Positions 17,473 through 26,339 of a stretch of 64,000 nucleotides of DNA are shown piece by piece. The stretch lies in contig NZ_CP058566.2 of assembly GCF_014672715.2 (NCBI RefSeq), positions 1,302,001 to 1,366,000 of the forward strand, written 5' to 3'. The notes under the pieces are model-generated. The model worked only from the letters and a program-made list of their open reading frames with translations. It did no database searches and was not told the DNA's origin. The translations under genes and the position numbers were made by a program. Each line of letters opens with the position of its first letter. Position 1 is the stretch's first letter. The stretch comes from Dehalogenimonas etheniformans (GTDB lineage Bacteria > Chloroflexota > Dehalococcoidia > Dehalococcoidales > Dehalococcoidaceae).

Positions 17473-18591
17473 TCAACAGACCGCTAAATTGTTCCGGTGG
17501 ATGACCTCATCCCCGAAGTTGTGCCCCAATATCGAGGCAATAGCATCGGTGTGAGCGCCTTTTATGCGGCCAACGTCCATGGAATCGTAATTGGTGATGC
17601 CATAGCCGATTTGCCTGCCGTCCTCGTCAAGCAGGCGAACAATGTCGCCGCGCTTGAATGCGCCGTCGACCGATTTCACCCCGGCCGGCAGCAGGCTGGA
17701 GCATTTAGCCACCGCCCTAGCCGCCCCGGTGTCGATAACGATCTTGCCCCGGGCGGATAACCCCGACACAAGCCACCGGTGCCTCGCGTCTGGACGCGCA
17801 TGGGGCAGAAAATGGGTCCCCAAGCTTTCGCCGATCGACACCCGCTGGATAACATCCTGTGCGTGTCCGGAAGTGATAACCACTCGGACTCCCGACGCTG
17901 TGGCTAACTTGGCAGCCTCAATCTTAGTGATCATACCGCCGGTACCCACGTTGCTGCCCGCGCCACCGGCCAAAGCCTCAACCTCGTCAGTAACCCGTTC
18001 GACCACCGGAATCAGTGTGGCGTTAGGATCGTCTTTCGGGTTGGCGGTATATAGACCGTCGATATCAGAGAGAATGAGCAGCAGATCGGCGTCAATGAGA
18101 TTGGCCACCATTGCCGAGAGGTTGTCATTGTCGCCGAACTTGGCTTCCTGGATCTCATCCACAGCTACCACATCGTTCTCGTTGACGATGGTGATGACGC
18201 CAAGTTCGATCAGGGCTAAAAGGGTATTTCGAGTGTTAAGATATCCCGAGCGGTCGTTCAGGTCTGCTTTGGTTAAGAGCGCCTGGGCTACGGTCAGGTT
18301 GTATTTGGCAAACAGGCCGTCGTAGACGTTCATCAGTCGGCTCTGCCCTACTGACGCCAGCACCTGCTTGAAAGGGATGTCTTTGCGCTTCTTGTAAAGC
18401 CCGAGCTTCTCCTTGCCTGCGGCGATGGCTCCCGAACTGACAACAACGATCTCCCCACCCTGTTTCGCCAGGTTTGCCATCTGGGCGATAAGTCCGGACA
18501 TCACGTCCCGGTCAAGTTTCCCCGACCCGCCGGTGAGGAGATTGGTGCCCAGCTTGACCACTATCCGTTTGTAGCAAAGTTCACATGTCAT
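17473..18591 (-). CDS. proB: Glutamate 5-kinase
   Basis: Phosphorylates glutamate as the first step of proline synthesis. The amino-acid kinase domain shows [29 protein letters not shown] and [16 protein letters not shown]. It is followed by a C-terminal PUA domain (about residues 275-372, with [28 protein letters not shown]). The frame extends to 18654, but ATG 18591 gives the family's normal N-terminus and 372 residues. No proA lies beside it. Divergent from mfd. Confidence 0.93.
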   Translation of the reverse strand: MTCELCYKRIVVKLGTNLLTGGSGKLDRDVMSGLIAQMANLAKQGGEIVVVSSGAIAAGKEKLGLYKKRKDIPFKQVLASVGQSRLMNVYDGLFAKYNLTVAQALLTKADLNDRSGYLNTRNTLLALIELGVITIVNENDVVAVDEIQEAKFGDNDNLSAMVANLIDADLLLILSDIDGLYTANPKDDPNATLIPVVERVTDEVEALAGGAGSNVGTGGMITKIEAAKLATASGVRVVITSGHAQDVIQRVSIGESLGTHFLPHARPDARHRWLVSGLSARGKIVIDTGAARAVAKCSSLLPAGVKSVDGAFKRGDIVRLLDEDGRQIGYGITNYDSMDVGRIKGAHTDAIASILGHNFGDEVIHRNNLAVC

Positions 18592-18662
18592 ATGAATGGC
18601 TCGCATTATAGCAACGGGTCGACTCGTGGACAACAACCCATACCCGGTGTACAATTCGGAAC

Positions 18663-18687
18663 AGGGCTAGAATGTGTATCTAGCCCT
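18663..18687 (+). promoter_or_regulatory. Hairpin in the mfd leader
   Basis: An eight-pair stem, AGGGCTAG/CTAGCCCT, around a nine-base loop, followed by TGTTGCGTTT. It lies between the proB start and the mfd ribosome site and could act as a weak attenuator of mfd. Confidence 0.4.
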
Positions 18688-18708
18688 TGTTGCGTTTGGA
18701 GAAACAAG

Positions 18709-21700
18709 TTGACTGACGTTCGCGGGCTCTTCCCCCTCCTGTTGGATGAACCTCAATATAAAGACTGGCTGTCGGCGGTTAAAAAAGCCGCTCCAACCGC
18801 CTCCCGGCTGTCAGTCATCGAGGCGGCGCGGCCATACCTGATCGCCAGCCTGTTTCAAGCGACCAGCCGCCCAATCCTGGTGGTCACCTCCCAGGCTGAA
18901 AAGGCGCGGGATTTAACTGAGCAACTGGCCCTGTGGCTCGGTGACTCCGAGGTCCAGCTGTTCCCTCAGCAGGAACTCCTGCCCTATCAGCGGGCCGCGG
19001 TGGACCGCGCCAACGAATTGGACAGCATCACCGTGCTTTCAAACCTGGCTGGTCTGCCCCACAAACAACCCTTCGTCACCGTGGTCTCAGCAGACGCCCT
19101 GGCCAGAACGCTGCCGAGTCCCGAGATATTTAAGGACGGCTGGCTGCACCTCACGCCCGGTTCCGAGTACCCGCCTCTTGAGCTGATCGCGGCTCTCGAC
19201 AAGCTCGGCTACAGGGCAGAACACCTCGTGGAAGTGCCGGGCTCATACTCCCGCCGCGGCGGCATACTGGACATTTTCCCCTCCACGGAGAACTCCCCGG
19301 TCCGGCTGGAATACTTCGGCGACACCGTCGAGAGCATCCGCATGTTCGACACGGGTACGCAGCGTTCGTCGAAGAGGCTCGACTCCGTCACCATCGGCCC
19401 GGCGACACTTCTCCTGAACCTGGACCAGATGCCGGCCGTGAATCTCGCGGGCACCTCCGAGGAAATGCGACCGGTTCTGGCCGAGGAACTGGAACAACTG
19501 AAACGAGGCAGCCGGCCGGAAACTGCCTCGTTCTGGGCGCCCTATCTCAACCGTTCGACGCTCGTGGACTACATCAGCGATAACACGATCATCATCGTCG
19601 ATGAGCCGGACTCGGTCGAACAGGCAGCCCAGTTCTTCCACGACGAGGCGGAATGCCTGCGCGCCGAAAAGACCGCCGCCGAAGAACTGCCGCGTGATTA
19701 CCCTCAACCTTATGTCGAGTGGACAACGCTCAAAAAGAAGACTTCCCGGTTCCAAAACGTCGAACTCGCCTCCTGGGGCACTGGCGCCGGAGGCGTCGTC
19801 GAACTGGCAATAGCGCCATCGCCGAGCTATGCGGGACGACTGCCGGCCTTTTTCAAAAAAGCGACCGAACTGATCGGCCAGGGCAAGCGGCTGGTGGTCA
19901 TCAGCTATCAATCCGATCGTTTGGAGGAACTCTTCGCTGAGGAACACGTCAGGTTCTCCTCTGCCGAGAACCTGGACAAACCCCCGGCCAGGGGAGCCAT
20001 CACCCTGATGTACGGCCTGCTGGCGCACGGCTGGATCCTCTCCGGCGAGACCTACCTCTTCACCGACAACGAACTCTTCGGCTTCGTCAAGGAGCGCCGT
20101 CGCCCGAACCGGCGCGGCGGTGGCGCCAAACGGCTGTTGCTGCCGGAACTCGAACCGGGCGATTATGTCGTCCATATCGACCACGGCGTCGCCCGCTTCG
20201 CCGGTACCGTCACCATGGAAGTGTCCGGGGCCAAACGCGAGTACCTCCAACTGGAGTATGCCGGCGAGGACAAGCTGTATGTGCCCACCGACCAGGTCGA
20301 CCGCGTCTCCCGATACATCGGAGGCGAGGGCGAGGCGCCGACGCTGAACCGCCTCGGCACCCAGGAATGGGCGCGCTCGAAGGAACGTGCTAAGGAAGCC
20401 GCCCAGGAGGTGGCCGCCGAGCTTATCGAACTTTACGCCGCCCGGCAGATCGTGCCCGGCTACGCCTACTCCCGGGACACCCTGTGGCAGCAGGAACTCG
20501 AGGGGTCGTTCCCCTATGTCGAGACGCCTGACCAGGCCAGCGCTCTGTCCGACGTCAAGGACGACATGGAGAAGCCTCGCCCCATGGATCGCCTCATCCT
20601 CGGCGACGTCGGTTACGGCAAGACCGAGGTCGCGCTGCGCGCCGCCTTCAAGGCAGTCATGGACGGCAAGCAGGTCGCCGTGCTGGTGCCCACCACCGTT
20701 CTGGCCCAACAGCACTATTCGACGTTCAGGGCGCGGCTGGCGGCCTTCCCGTTGAAGATCGAGGTGATCTCCCGCTTCCGCACCGATAAGGAACAAAACG
20801 CCATCCTCAAAGCTCTCGAAAAAGGCGAAATCGACATCATCATCGGCACCCACCGGCTGCTGCAGCCGGACGTTAGGTTCAAGAAGCTGGGCATGCTCAT
20901 CATAGACGAGGAGCAGCGGTTTGGCGTCATGCACAAGGAGTTCCTGAAACGGATGCGCCAGGAAGTCGACGTGCTAACCCTGTCGGCGACGCCTATCCCC
21001 CGTACCCTGCACCTTTCGCTCGTCGGCGTGCGGGACATGAGCGTAATCGAGACGCCGCCCAACGAGCGCCTCCCCATCAAGACGTTCGTCGCCGGGTATG
21101 ATGACCACCTGGTGCGCGAGGCCATCCTGCGGGAGAAGGAGAGGAACGGCCAGGTCTTCTTCGTCCACAACCGCGTCCAGAGCATCTATTTTATCGCCGA
21201 AAGGCTTAAAAAACTCATCCCCGAAGCTTCTCTCATCATCGGCCACGGCCAGATGCCGGAGGGTGAACTCGAGGCGGCAATGGCCCAATTCGCCGCGGGC
21301 GAAGTCGACGTCCTGGTGTGTACCACCATCATCGAGAGCGGCCTCGACGTGCCCAACGCCAACACCCTCATCGTCAACCATGCGGACAAGTTCGGCCTGA
21401 CCCAGCTGTACCAGCTCAGGGGCAGAGTCGGCCGCGGCGCCAACCTGGCCTATGCCTACTTCCTGTACGAGAAGGGCAAGCGCCTCACCGGCGACGCCGA
21501 AAAGCGGCTGAGAACAATCTTCGAGGCATCGGAACTGGGGGCGGGCTACGGCATCGCCATGAAAGACCTCGAGATCAGGGGCGCGGGAAGCCTCCTCGGC
21601 ACCCGGCAGAGCGGCCATATCTCGGCGATCGGCTTTAATTTGTACACCCAGATGCTGAGTGAGGCCGTCGAAGAACAAAAGGCGAGGCGGTCGGGCAAAG

Positions 21701-22149
21701 AGGTCGAGCTGCTCAAGTCGTCGAAGATTCCGCCGCCGACCATCGACCTGCCGCTGACCGCTTTCATCCCGGAGAGCTACATCCCCGAGGAGTCGATCAG
21801 GCTGGGATTGTATCAACGCCTGGCCGCCATCAAGGATGAGAAGGAACTGGGCGATTTCGAGCGCGAGCTTGTCGACCGGTTCGGACCGACGCCCGTCGAA
21901 GCGCAGAACCTGTCGTACATCATCAGGATGAGGCTGATGGGGCTTAAAGCCGGGATCAAGGCTATCGGCATGGAGAGCGGGCTTATCGCCATCACCTTCC
22001 TGCCGGGCATTGTGCCGGACATCAAGAAGATCTCACCGCTCAAGGACGGCCTCCGGGCGTCGACGAACAAGGTGTGGGTGGATTATCTCCGCCTGGGCAG
22101 CCGTTGGCGGGACCTCCTGGAAGAGACAGTGTGGAGATTGGGGAAATAG
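18709..22149 (+). CDS. mfd: Transcription-repair coupling factor
   Basis: SF2 translocase that removes stalled RNA polymerase and recruits UvrA. Domains in order: the UvrB-like N-terminus, the RNA-polymerase interaction domain starting at GDYVVHIDHGVARF (about residue 483), the translocase with Walker A GDVGYGKTE (about 632) and DEEQ box (about 733), then GRVGRGANLAYAYFLY, and the C-terminal TRCF domain. I use TTG 18709 with GGAG seven bases upstream. The open frame starts at 18592, but that extension overlaps the proB leader. GC content is visibly higher than in neighbouring DNA. Confidence 0.95.
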   Translation: MTDVRGLFPLLLDEPQYKDWLSAVKKAAPTASRLSVIEAARPYLIASLFQATSRPILVVTSQAEKARDLTEQLALWLGDSEVQLFPQQELLPYQRAAVDRANELDSITVLSNLAGLPHKQPFVTVVSADALARTLPSPEIFKDGWLHLTPGSEYPPLELIAALDKLGYRAEHLVEVPGSYSRRGGILDIFPSTENSPVRLEYFGDTVESIRMFDTGTQRSSKRLDSVTIGPATLLLNLDQMPAVNLAGTSEEMRPVLAEELEQLKRGSRPETASFWAPYLNRSTLVDYISDNTIIIVDEPDSVEQAAQFFHDEAECLRAEKTAAEELPRDYPQPYVEWTTLKKKTSRFQNVELASWGTGAGGVVELAIAPSPSYAGRLPAFFKKATELIGQGKRLVVISYQSDRLEELFAEEHVRFSSAENLDKPPARGAITLMYGLLAHGWILSGETYLFTDNELFGFVKERRRPNRRGGGAKRLLLPELEPGDYVVHIDHGVARFAGTVTMEVSGAKREYLQLEYAGEDKLYVPTDQVDRVSRYIGGEGEAPTLNRLGTQEWARSKERAKEAAQEVAAELIELYAARQIVPGYAYSRDTLWQQELEGSFPYVETPDQASALSDVKDDMEKPRPMDRLILGDVGYGKTEVALRAAFKAVMDGKQVAVLVPTTVLAQQHYSTFRARLAAFPLKIEVISRFRTDKEQNAILKALEKGEIDIIIGTHRLLQPDVRFKKLGMLIIDEEQRFGVMHKEFLKRMRQEVDVLTLSATPIPRTLHLSLVGVRDMSVIETPPNERLPIKTFVAGYDDHLVREAILREKERNGQVFFVHNRVQSIYFIAERLKKLIPEASLIIGHGQMPEGELEAAMAQFAAGEVDVLVCTTIIESGLDVPNANTLIVNHADKFGLTQLYQLRGRVGRGANLAYAYFLYEKGKRLTGDAEKRLRTIFEASELGAGYGIAMKDLEIRGAGSLLGTRQSGHISAIGFNLYTQMLSEAVEEQKARRSGKEVELLKSSKIPPPTIDLPLTAFIPESYIPEESIRLGLYQRLAAIKDEKELGDFERELVDRFGPTPVEAQNLSYIIRMRLMGLKAGIKAIGMESGLIAITFLPGIVPDIKKISPLKDGLRASTNKVWVDYLRLGSRWRDLLEETVWRLGK

Positions 22150-22163
22150 ACCCCCACAGGCAG

Positions 22164-22428
22164 GGCGGGCAATCCCGTGGGTCGCTCCTACGAATTTTTG
22201 TTTTGCGCATTTTATCAATATCCAAGGAAACGAACCGGATTTTACGTTCATTTTCTTCGAAAAAGATTTCAAGCCTTTGAAACAATTGGGTCGTTCTGCG
22301 GGCGATCCAATAGGTAACCCCTACAGAGGGCTCGAATTGTATTTGAATTTTCGGCGAAAACAACATTTTTATCCAAAACAATACGTTCAAAATCAAATAA
22401 AACAAAAGCCGGACCTATGAAACAATTC
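22164..22428 (-). repeat. Composite repeat, copy 2 (inverted)
   Basis: The reverse complement carries the same blocks in the same order as 13186-13600: core (22428-22337), a GTAGGGGTTACC..GATCGCCCGC block (22324-22298), a GAACGTAAAATCCG..GATAAAA block (22256-22212) and a CGACCCACGGGATTGCCCGCC block (22192-22164). It occupies nearly the whole gap between mfd and the next gene. Confidence 0.7.
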
Positions 22429-22438
22429 ATCGGCACGG

Positions 22439-22843
22439 TTAAACCAGGTGCCGGGTAATTTCGGCCAGGCGTTCCGGCGGTAAAACGATGTCCCGCTCGA
22501 CCAGATCCAGAGCGAAATCCAGCCTGTCCACGTCCCGATCGCTGGCGACGCCGAACCTGCGCTTCACCAGCTTCATGAAACGCCGAACCGCATTGCCGTA
22601 CATCGCTTCATCGTCTGGAAAACGGCAGGCGATCTCCTTCGCCTGCCAGATAGCGAGAAATATCTCCCGGTCGGCGCGGCCGAGATCGGTGTTCTCCTTG
22701 AGGTAGGCCATGTTGGCCTCGTGGCTCTTGCGGGAATAGAGCCCATGCCTACGAGCGTTGGTATTCCCTTTCGGCGCGCCGCGGCGGCGCTTGGGTGAAT
22801 TGGGTTGTTCTAATGCTTGTACACTTGTTCTATTTTCAGTCAT
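22439..22843 (-). CDS. Phage terminase small-subunit-like protein
   Basis: A 134-residue protein whose N-terminal part holds RRRGAPKGNTNARRHGLYS. The GAPKGNxNAxxHGxYS motif is common in small proteins annotated as terminase small subunits or phage/ICE-associated proteins. The rest is helical and charged (RRFMKLVKRRFG, LDFALDLVERDI). No large terminase, portal or integrase is nearby. It may be a stray cargo gene marking the edge of the accessory island. The match is to a short motif only. Confidence 0.5.
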   Translation of the reverse strand: MTENRTSVQALEQPNSPKRRRGAPKGNTNARRHGLYSRKSHEANMAYLKENTDLGRADREIFLAIWQAKEIACRFPDDEAMYGNAVRRFMKLVKRRFGVASDRDVDRLDFALDLVERDIVLPPERLAEITRHLV

Positions 22844-22937
22844 GCGGGTATTATAGCACAGTAGTTCCCAATGGGTGTCAAGCGTCTCGTGACGTTTTTG
22901 GTGGATTATTTTGTTATGTTAAGCGGTGGTGGGAAAG

Positions 22938-24233
22938 CTAGATTTCATCTTGCTCACTTGGTAATTGCAAATGTTCAATGTTGTCTAATTCTGGTAACGA
23001 ATCCTGGGCAATACCTTGTATTTGTCCAACTATACTGGACATGCCAACCGCTACTCGTTCGAGTTGCATTTCACGTTTCTTCCATGTTCGGTACATAGCG
23101 TTCTTCTCTCGGTCCAAATCAAGTTTCATCTGCTCGAAACCTTCGAATACAGATCTTAGGTTCTGCAAGAATTGGGGAGTGCCTAAATAGGAATAAATAA
23201 GGTCAGCTTTCCGAGCTCTGCCATCATTTTGAGCTTTCAAACTATTCAGTTGAATCAGCATCACCCTCAGGGTTTCGGCGACTGGCCTAACAATCTTGTC
23301 AGAAATAACCCAAACGCCATCGATTATCTTAAAGCCATCACAATCTTTCGGCATTATAGTGCTTACGATTACCGCTACATCCCCATTTGAGGCCAAACAA
23401 TCGTCTTTAACTTTCTGTAGCCATTTATCGGACCAATTTTGAGACCGCTTAGCCTCCCATATGATTGTGCCACACGGGATTCCGGATTGAGAACAAACTT
23501 GTTGCGAGATGTCGGCGCCCCTTACTCCTTTGGCAATTTCTTTGATTAAATCGCTCGGAAATGATTGCCTCAGAAGCGACTCAATTTCCAATTCCAAAAC
23601 CTCACCTTGTAATTGCTGTGAACCCTGCTCCAGTTTCCTAGTGAGTTCCGTATTTGCTTGCGCTGCATCCTCAATTTTCTTCTTGTAGTCAGCCTCTTTT
23701 AGGCGAAACCTCTCAGACTCGATATCGCAAACCCTTTTTTCAATATCCTTTTTGGCGGCTTCTAATTTACGCTCTTGATCGATTTCAAAATTTCGTTTAT
23801 CTTCTTCAAGTTGCTTTTTTTCTTTTCGAAGAGCGCTTTCTTGTTCCCGGAAGTTTTTTATCGAATCCTCTTGTTTCTTAAGCTCTTCTTGTAACTCTTT
23901 ACGTTCTTCGTCAAATTCCTTTGTGGCTCTTTCCTCTGCCTCGATTTTGAGTTTTTTGATCTTTTTTTCAAAATTCTTAAGGGCTAGGTCTTTCTCTTCG
24001 ATCTCGGAACTCAACTCAGAAACTTGTGCTTTAAACAGTTTTTCCGCCTCTTTTGAAGCTTCTTTGGCGAGTTCTTCTCGCATCCCTTTGGATCGTTCTT
24101 CTAATATTTTTTGATACTCTTTCTCATGTAAATCAATTGAATGCCGGCTTATCCCATCCTTGATCTGAAATGTACCCCCACATTTAGGACATAAAATGGT
24201 TTCTTCAGAACTTAACATGATGTTAGAGGACAT
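22938..24233 (-). CDS. DUF2130 protein: zinc-finger-like N-terminus, coiled coil, nuclease-like domain
   Basis: A 431-residue protein. The N-terminus has CPKCGGTFQIKDGISRHSIDLH, a plausible C2H2 zinc finger. Residues about 35-215 are a long Glu/Lys-rich coiled coil. The C-terminal DUF2130 domain follows (LEIESLLRQSFP, GVRGADISQQV, GTIIWEAKRSQNW). Asp241, Glu260 and Lys262 form a PD-(D/E)xK-like set, suggesting DNA cleavage or binding. ATG 24233 is chosen over the upstream frame because GGGAGGT lies seven bases before it. Low GC. Divergent from the OLD-like gene, with 213 bases between. Confidence 0.8.
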   Translation of the reverse strand: MSSNIMLSSEETILCPKCGGTFQIKDGISRHSIDLHEKEYQKILEERSKGMREELAKEASKEAEKLFKAQVSELSSEIEEKDLALKNFEKKIKKLKIEAEERATKEFDEERKELQEELKKQEDSIKNFREQESALRKEKKQLEEDKRNFEIDQERKLEAAKKDIEKRVCDIESERFRLKEADYKKKIEDAAQANTELTRKLEQGSQQLQGEVLELEIESLLRQSFPSDLIKEIAKGVRGADISQQVCSQSGIPCGTIIWEAKRSQNWSDKWLQKVKDDCLASNGDVAVIVSTIMPKDCDGFKIIDGVWVISDKIVRPVAETLRVMLIQLNSLKAQNDGRARKADLIYSYLGTPQFLQNLRSVFEGFEQMKLDLDREKNAMYRTWKKREMQLERVAVGMSSIVGQIQGIAQDSLPELDNIEHLQLPSEQDEI

Positions 24234-24446
24234 TACACTACCTCCCGATAAACGGTCATTTATTTCATGTACTTTAATCTCACAATGAATCCAAGTCAAT
24301 ACTATGCGCATATCAACAAATGTTAAACGAAATATGAATTTGGGTACTCCTGAATGTTTTAATATACTTCGCAAATATTATTGTGAATCAGAGTACAATA
24401 TCAGATAAAAGACCGATCATTCAGTTGCGGAGGCTTTTTTAAACTT
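24234..24446. promoter_or_regulatory. Divergent promoter region of the accessory island
   Basis: An AT-rich 213-base gap between the divergent DUF2130 and OLD-like genes, which must hold both promoters. I see no single convincing -35/-10 pair. GGAGG lies 13 bases before the OLD-like ATG, farther than usual. Confidence 0.4.
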
Positions 24447-26120
24447 ATGGGTATTTGGAAAACACTTAAAATCGAAAACTATCGTTCGGTGGGCTCGCAA
24501 ATTGCTCTATCCTATCCCGAGGGTTTTCCATTGATAGTAGCTGGAGAAAATAACGCTGGTAAATCCAATATCGCCCGAGCTTTGGAGCTAATGTTAGGAG
24601 AGGCTTGGCCAACGACTGAACCCGAAGATCACGACTTTCATAATCGAGATAAAGAATTACCTATCTCGATTGGTGTTGATGTTGAAGGTGTTATTAACAC
24701 GACCGCGGGCGGGCGTTCAAACGAAGTTGCGGGGTTTACCTGGAATTACCCTCCATTAGATAGTAGTGGAAAAACTTTCCGAATGTTATTCAGAAATGGT
24801 GCAGATAATGTATATGTTAGCTCGGAGACCCGAGAACAATGCACCTGTATCCTTATAGATGCGGATCGTCGTCTTTCATACCAATTGAGTTATGCTTCGA
24901 AGTACACTTTTCTTTCAAAATTAATGAGAAAATTTCACCAATCCCTCACAGAAGACCCTGAACGTGTTCGAAGGCTTAAAGAGAAGTTTGAGGAAACCAA
25001 AAGCACATTTCAGGAAGTTGCGCCTTTTATGGCATTTACCGAAGAATTGAGACGTCAGGTGACGGAATTTTCAGGGAATTTCGAGTATGGTTTACAAATA
25101 GATTTTTCGGCGTATGACCCATCCAATTTTTTCCACGCGCTCCGAGTTCAACCTCAACAAGGGGACGAGACATTGTCCTTTGATGAACTTGGAACTGGAC
25201 AGGAACAAGTTCTTGCATTGAGTTTTGCTTATGCATATGCAAGTGCGTTTCACGGCGGGGGCGGTTTAACACTAATTATTGAAGAACCCGAGGCACACCT
25301 ACATCCACTTGCGCAGAAGTGGGTCGCGCTAAAGATCTATGAACTTGCAAGGCAAGGGGTTCAGATTGTAGTAACGACCCATAGCCCGCTTTTCTTGAAT
25401 GTATTGAATCTGAATGGCATTGCCCTTTTGCGCAAACACGACGGTGCCACCCAAGTAACTCAATTAACTTCTCATGACTTATCAACTTACTGTAATGAAC
25501 ACGGAGCTTCGCGAGCAACCCCGGAGAATATCCTCGCTTTTTATGCCGCAGGCGCAACTGATGAGATTATGGCAGGGTTATTCTCGAGGAAAATCGTCCT
25601 CGTGGAGGGGCCTTCGGAAGCACGAGCTCTACCTATCTATTTTAAAAAACTTGGTCTCGAATGCTCTAAGGAGGGAATAGCTATCATCCCAGTACATGGC
25701 GTTGGTAATATTGCTCGATGGTGGCGATTCTTCACTGCCTTCGGGATTCCTACATACGTCATCTTTGACAACGATGCTGACGATGACTTGGAACATGTGA
25801 AAAGAAGTGATATTTTAGATACTCTTTCGGTTACAAACCTGGAAATTCGCACTCGACTACTCAATGCTCGAACGTTAATTTGTGGAGCCCGGTTGGCGGT
25901 GTTTGGCGGGAATTTTGAACAATGTCTACGCACCCTCTTTGGTGAGCAATACATCGACATGGAAAGGCAGGGGAGCCTAATTTATGGGCTTTCTCCAACT
26001 AGAGCAAAACCGTTAGTAGCTCGGTATGTTGCCGAAAATATTTCATACGAACGCGAAGACCTCAGATGGAATGACCTAGTACAACTCAAAGAGAGAATCG
26101 TTGCTTTGGGTACGGCTTGA
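24447..26120 (+). CDS. OLD-family ATPase with C-terminal TOPRIM nuclease domain
   Basis: A 557-residue protein of the OLD (overcoming lysogenization defect) type. The ABC-like ATPase domain starts with LKIENYRSVG and has Walker A GENNAGKSN (residues 33-41), an ABC-like signature near FDELGTGQEQVLALSF (about 245-260), Walker B LTLIIEEPEAHLHP (about 272) and the switch TTHSPLFLN. The TOPRIM domain begins at KIVLVEGPSEA (about 381) with the acidic DNDADDD (about 440). OLD proteins act as nucleases in phage defence, alone or as GajA with a GajB helicase. No helicase lies here; the neighbours are two nuclease-like proteins. Confidence 0.85.
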   Translation: MGIWKTLKIENYRSVGSQIALSYPEGFPLIVAGENNAGKSNIARALELMLGEAWPTTEPEDHDFHNRDKELPISIGVDVEGVINTTAGGRSNEVAGFTWNYPPLDSSGKTFRMLFRNGADNVYVSSETREQCTCILIDADRRLSYQLSYASKYTFLSKLMRKFHQSLTEDPERVRRLKEKFEETKSTFQEVAPFMAFTEELRRQVTEFSGNFEYGLQIDFSAYDPSNFFHALRVQPQQGDETLSFDELGTGQEQVLALSFAYAYASAFHGGGGLTLIIEEPEAHLHPLAQKWVALKIYELARQGVQIVVTTHSPLFLNVLNLNGIALLRKHDGATQVTQLTSHDLSTYCNEHGASRATPENILAFYAAGATDEIMAGLFSRKIVLVEGPSEARALPIYFKKLGLECSKEGIAIIPVHGVGNIARWWRFFTAFGIPTYVIFDNDADDDLEHVKRSDILDTLSVTNLEIRTRLLNARTLICGARLAVFGGNFEQCLRTLFGEQYIDMERQGSLIYGLSPTRAKPLVARYVAENISYEREDLRWNDLVQLKERIVALGTA

Positions 26121-26265
26121 TCAGGGAATGCAATTATATTGCATTTTAACATAATACGTATGGGCAAAGTCTGACAGTCGTGTCCTCTGGGCCGAAAGCG
26201 GATTAGCCTGAATGGGCCCCGTGCAATCTTAGATCATCCCGAAGTCTCTTCCGTGAATATGATAA

Positions 26266-26325
26266 TTTATAATGTGCCTTGACTTTTATAAACGTTAACC
26301 CTATATTGTTTATAACATTATAAAC
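26266..26325 (+). promoter_or_regulatory. Promoter with overlapping palindromic operator and half-sites
   Basis: -35 TTGACT (26279-26284), 17-base spacer, -10 TATATT (26302-26307). Touching the -10 is the inverted repeat GTTTATAA-CA-TTATAAAC (26308-26325). Further half-sites are TTATAAAC within the spacer (26286-26293) and TTTATAA upstream (26266-26272). The layout is that of an autorepressed promoter. The natural candidate repressor is the HTH protein encoded directly downstream. Confidence 0.7.
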
Positions 26326-26339
26326 AGGAGAACGAAGTT

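Noticed and set aside
19243-20934. 563-residue minus-strand open frame inside mfd
   Set aside because: It is the antisense shadow of the high-GC mfd gene; it has no ribosome site or recognisable domain. The same applies to 20974-21816.
24447-26120. Gabija (GajA) assignment for the OLD-like protein
   Set aside because: Gabija needs a UvrD-like GajB helicase next to GajA, and none is present; the neighbours are different nuclease-like proteins.
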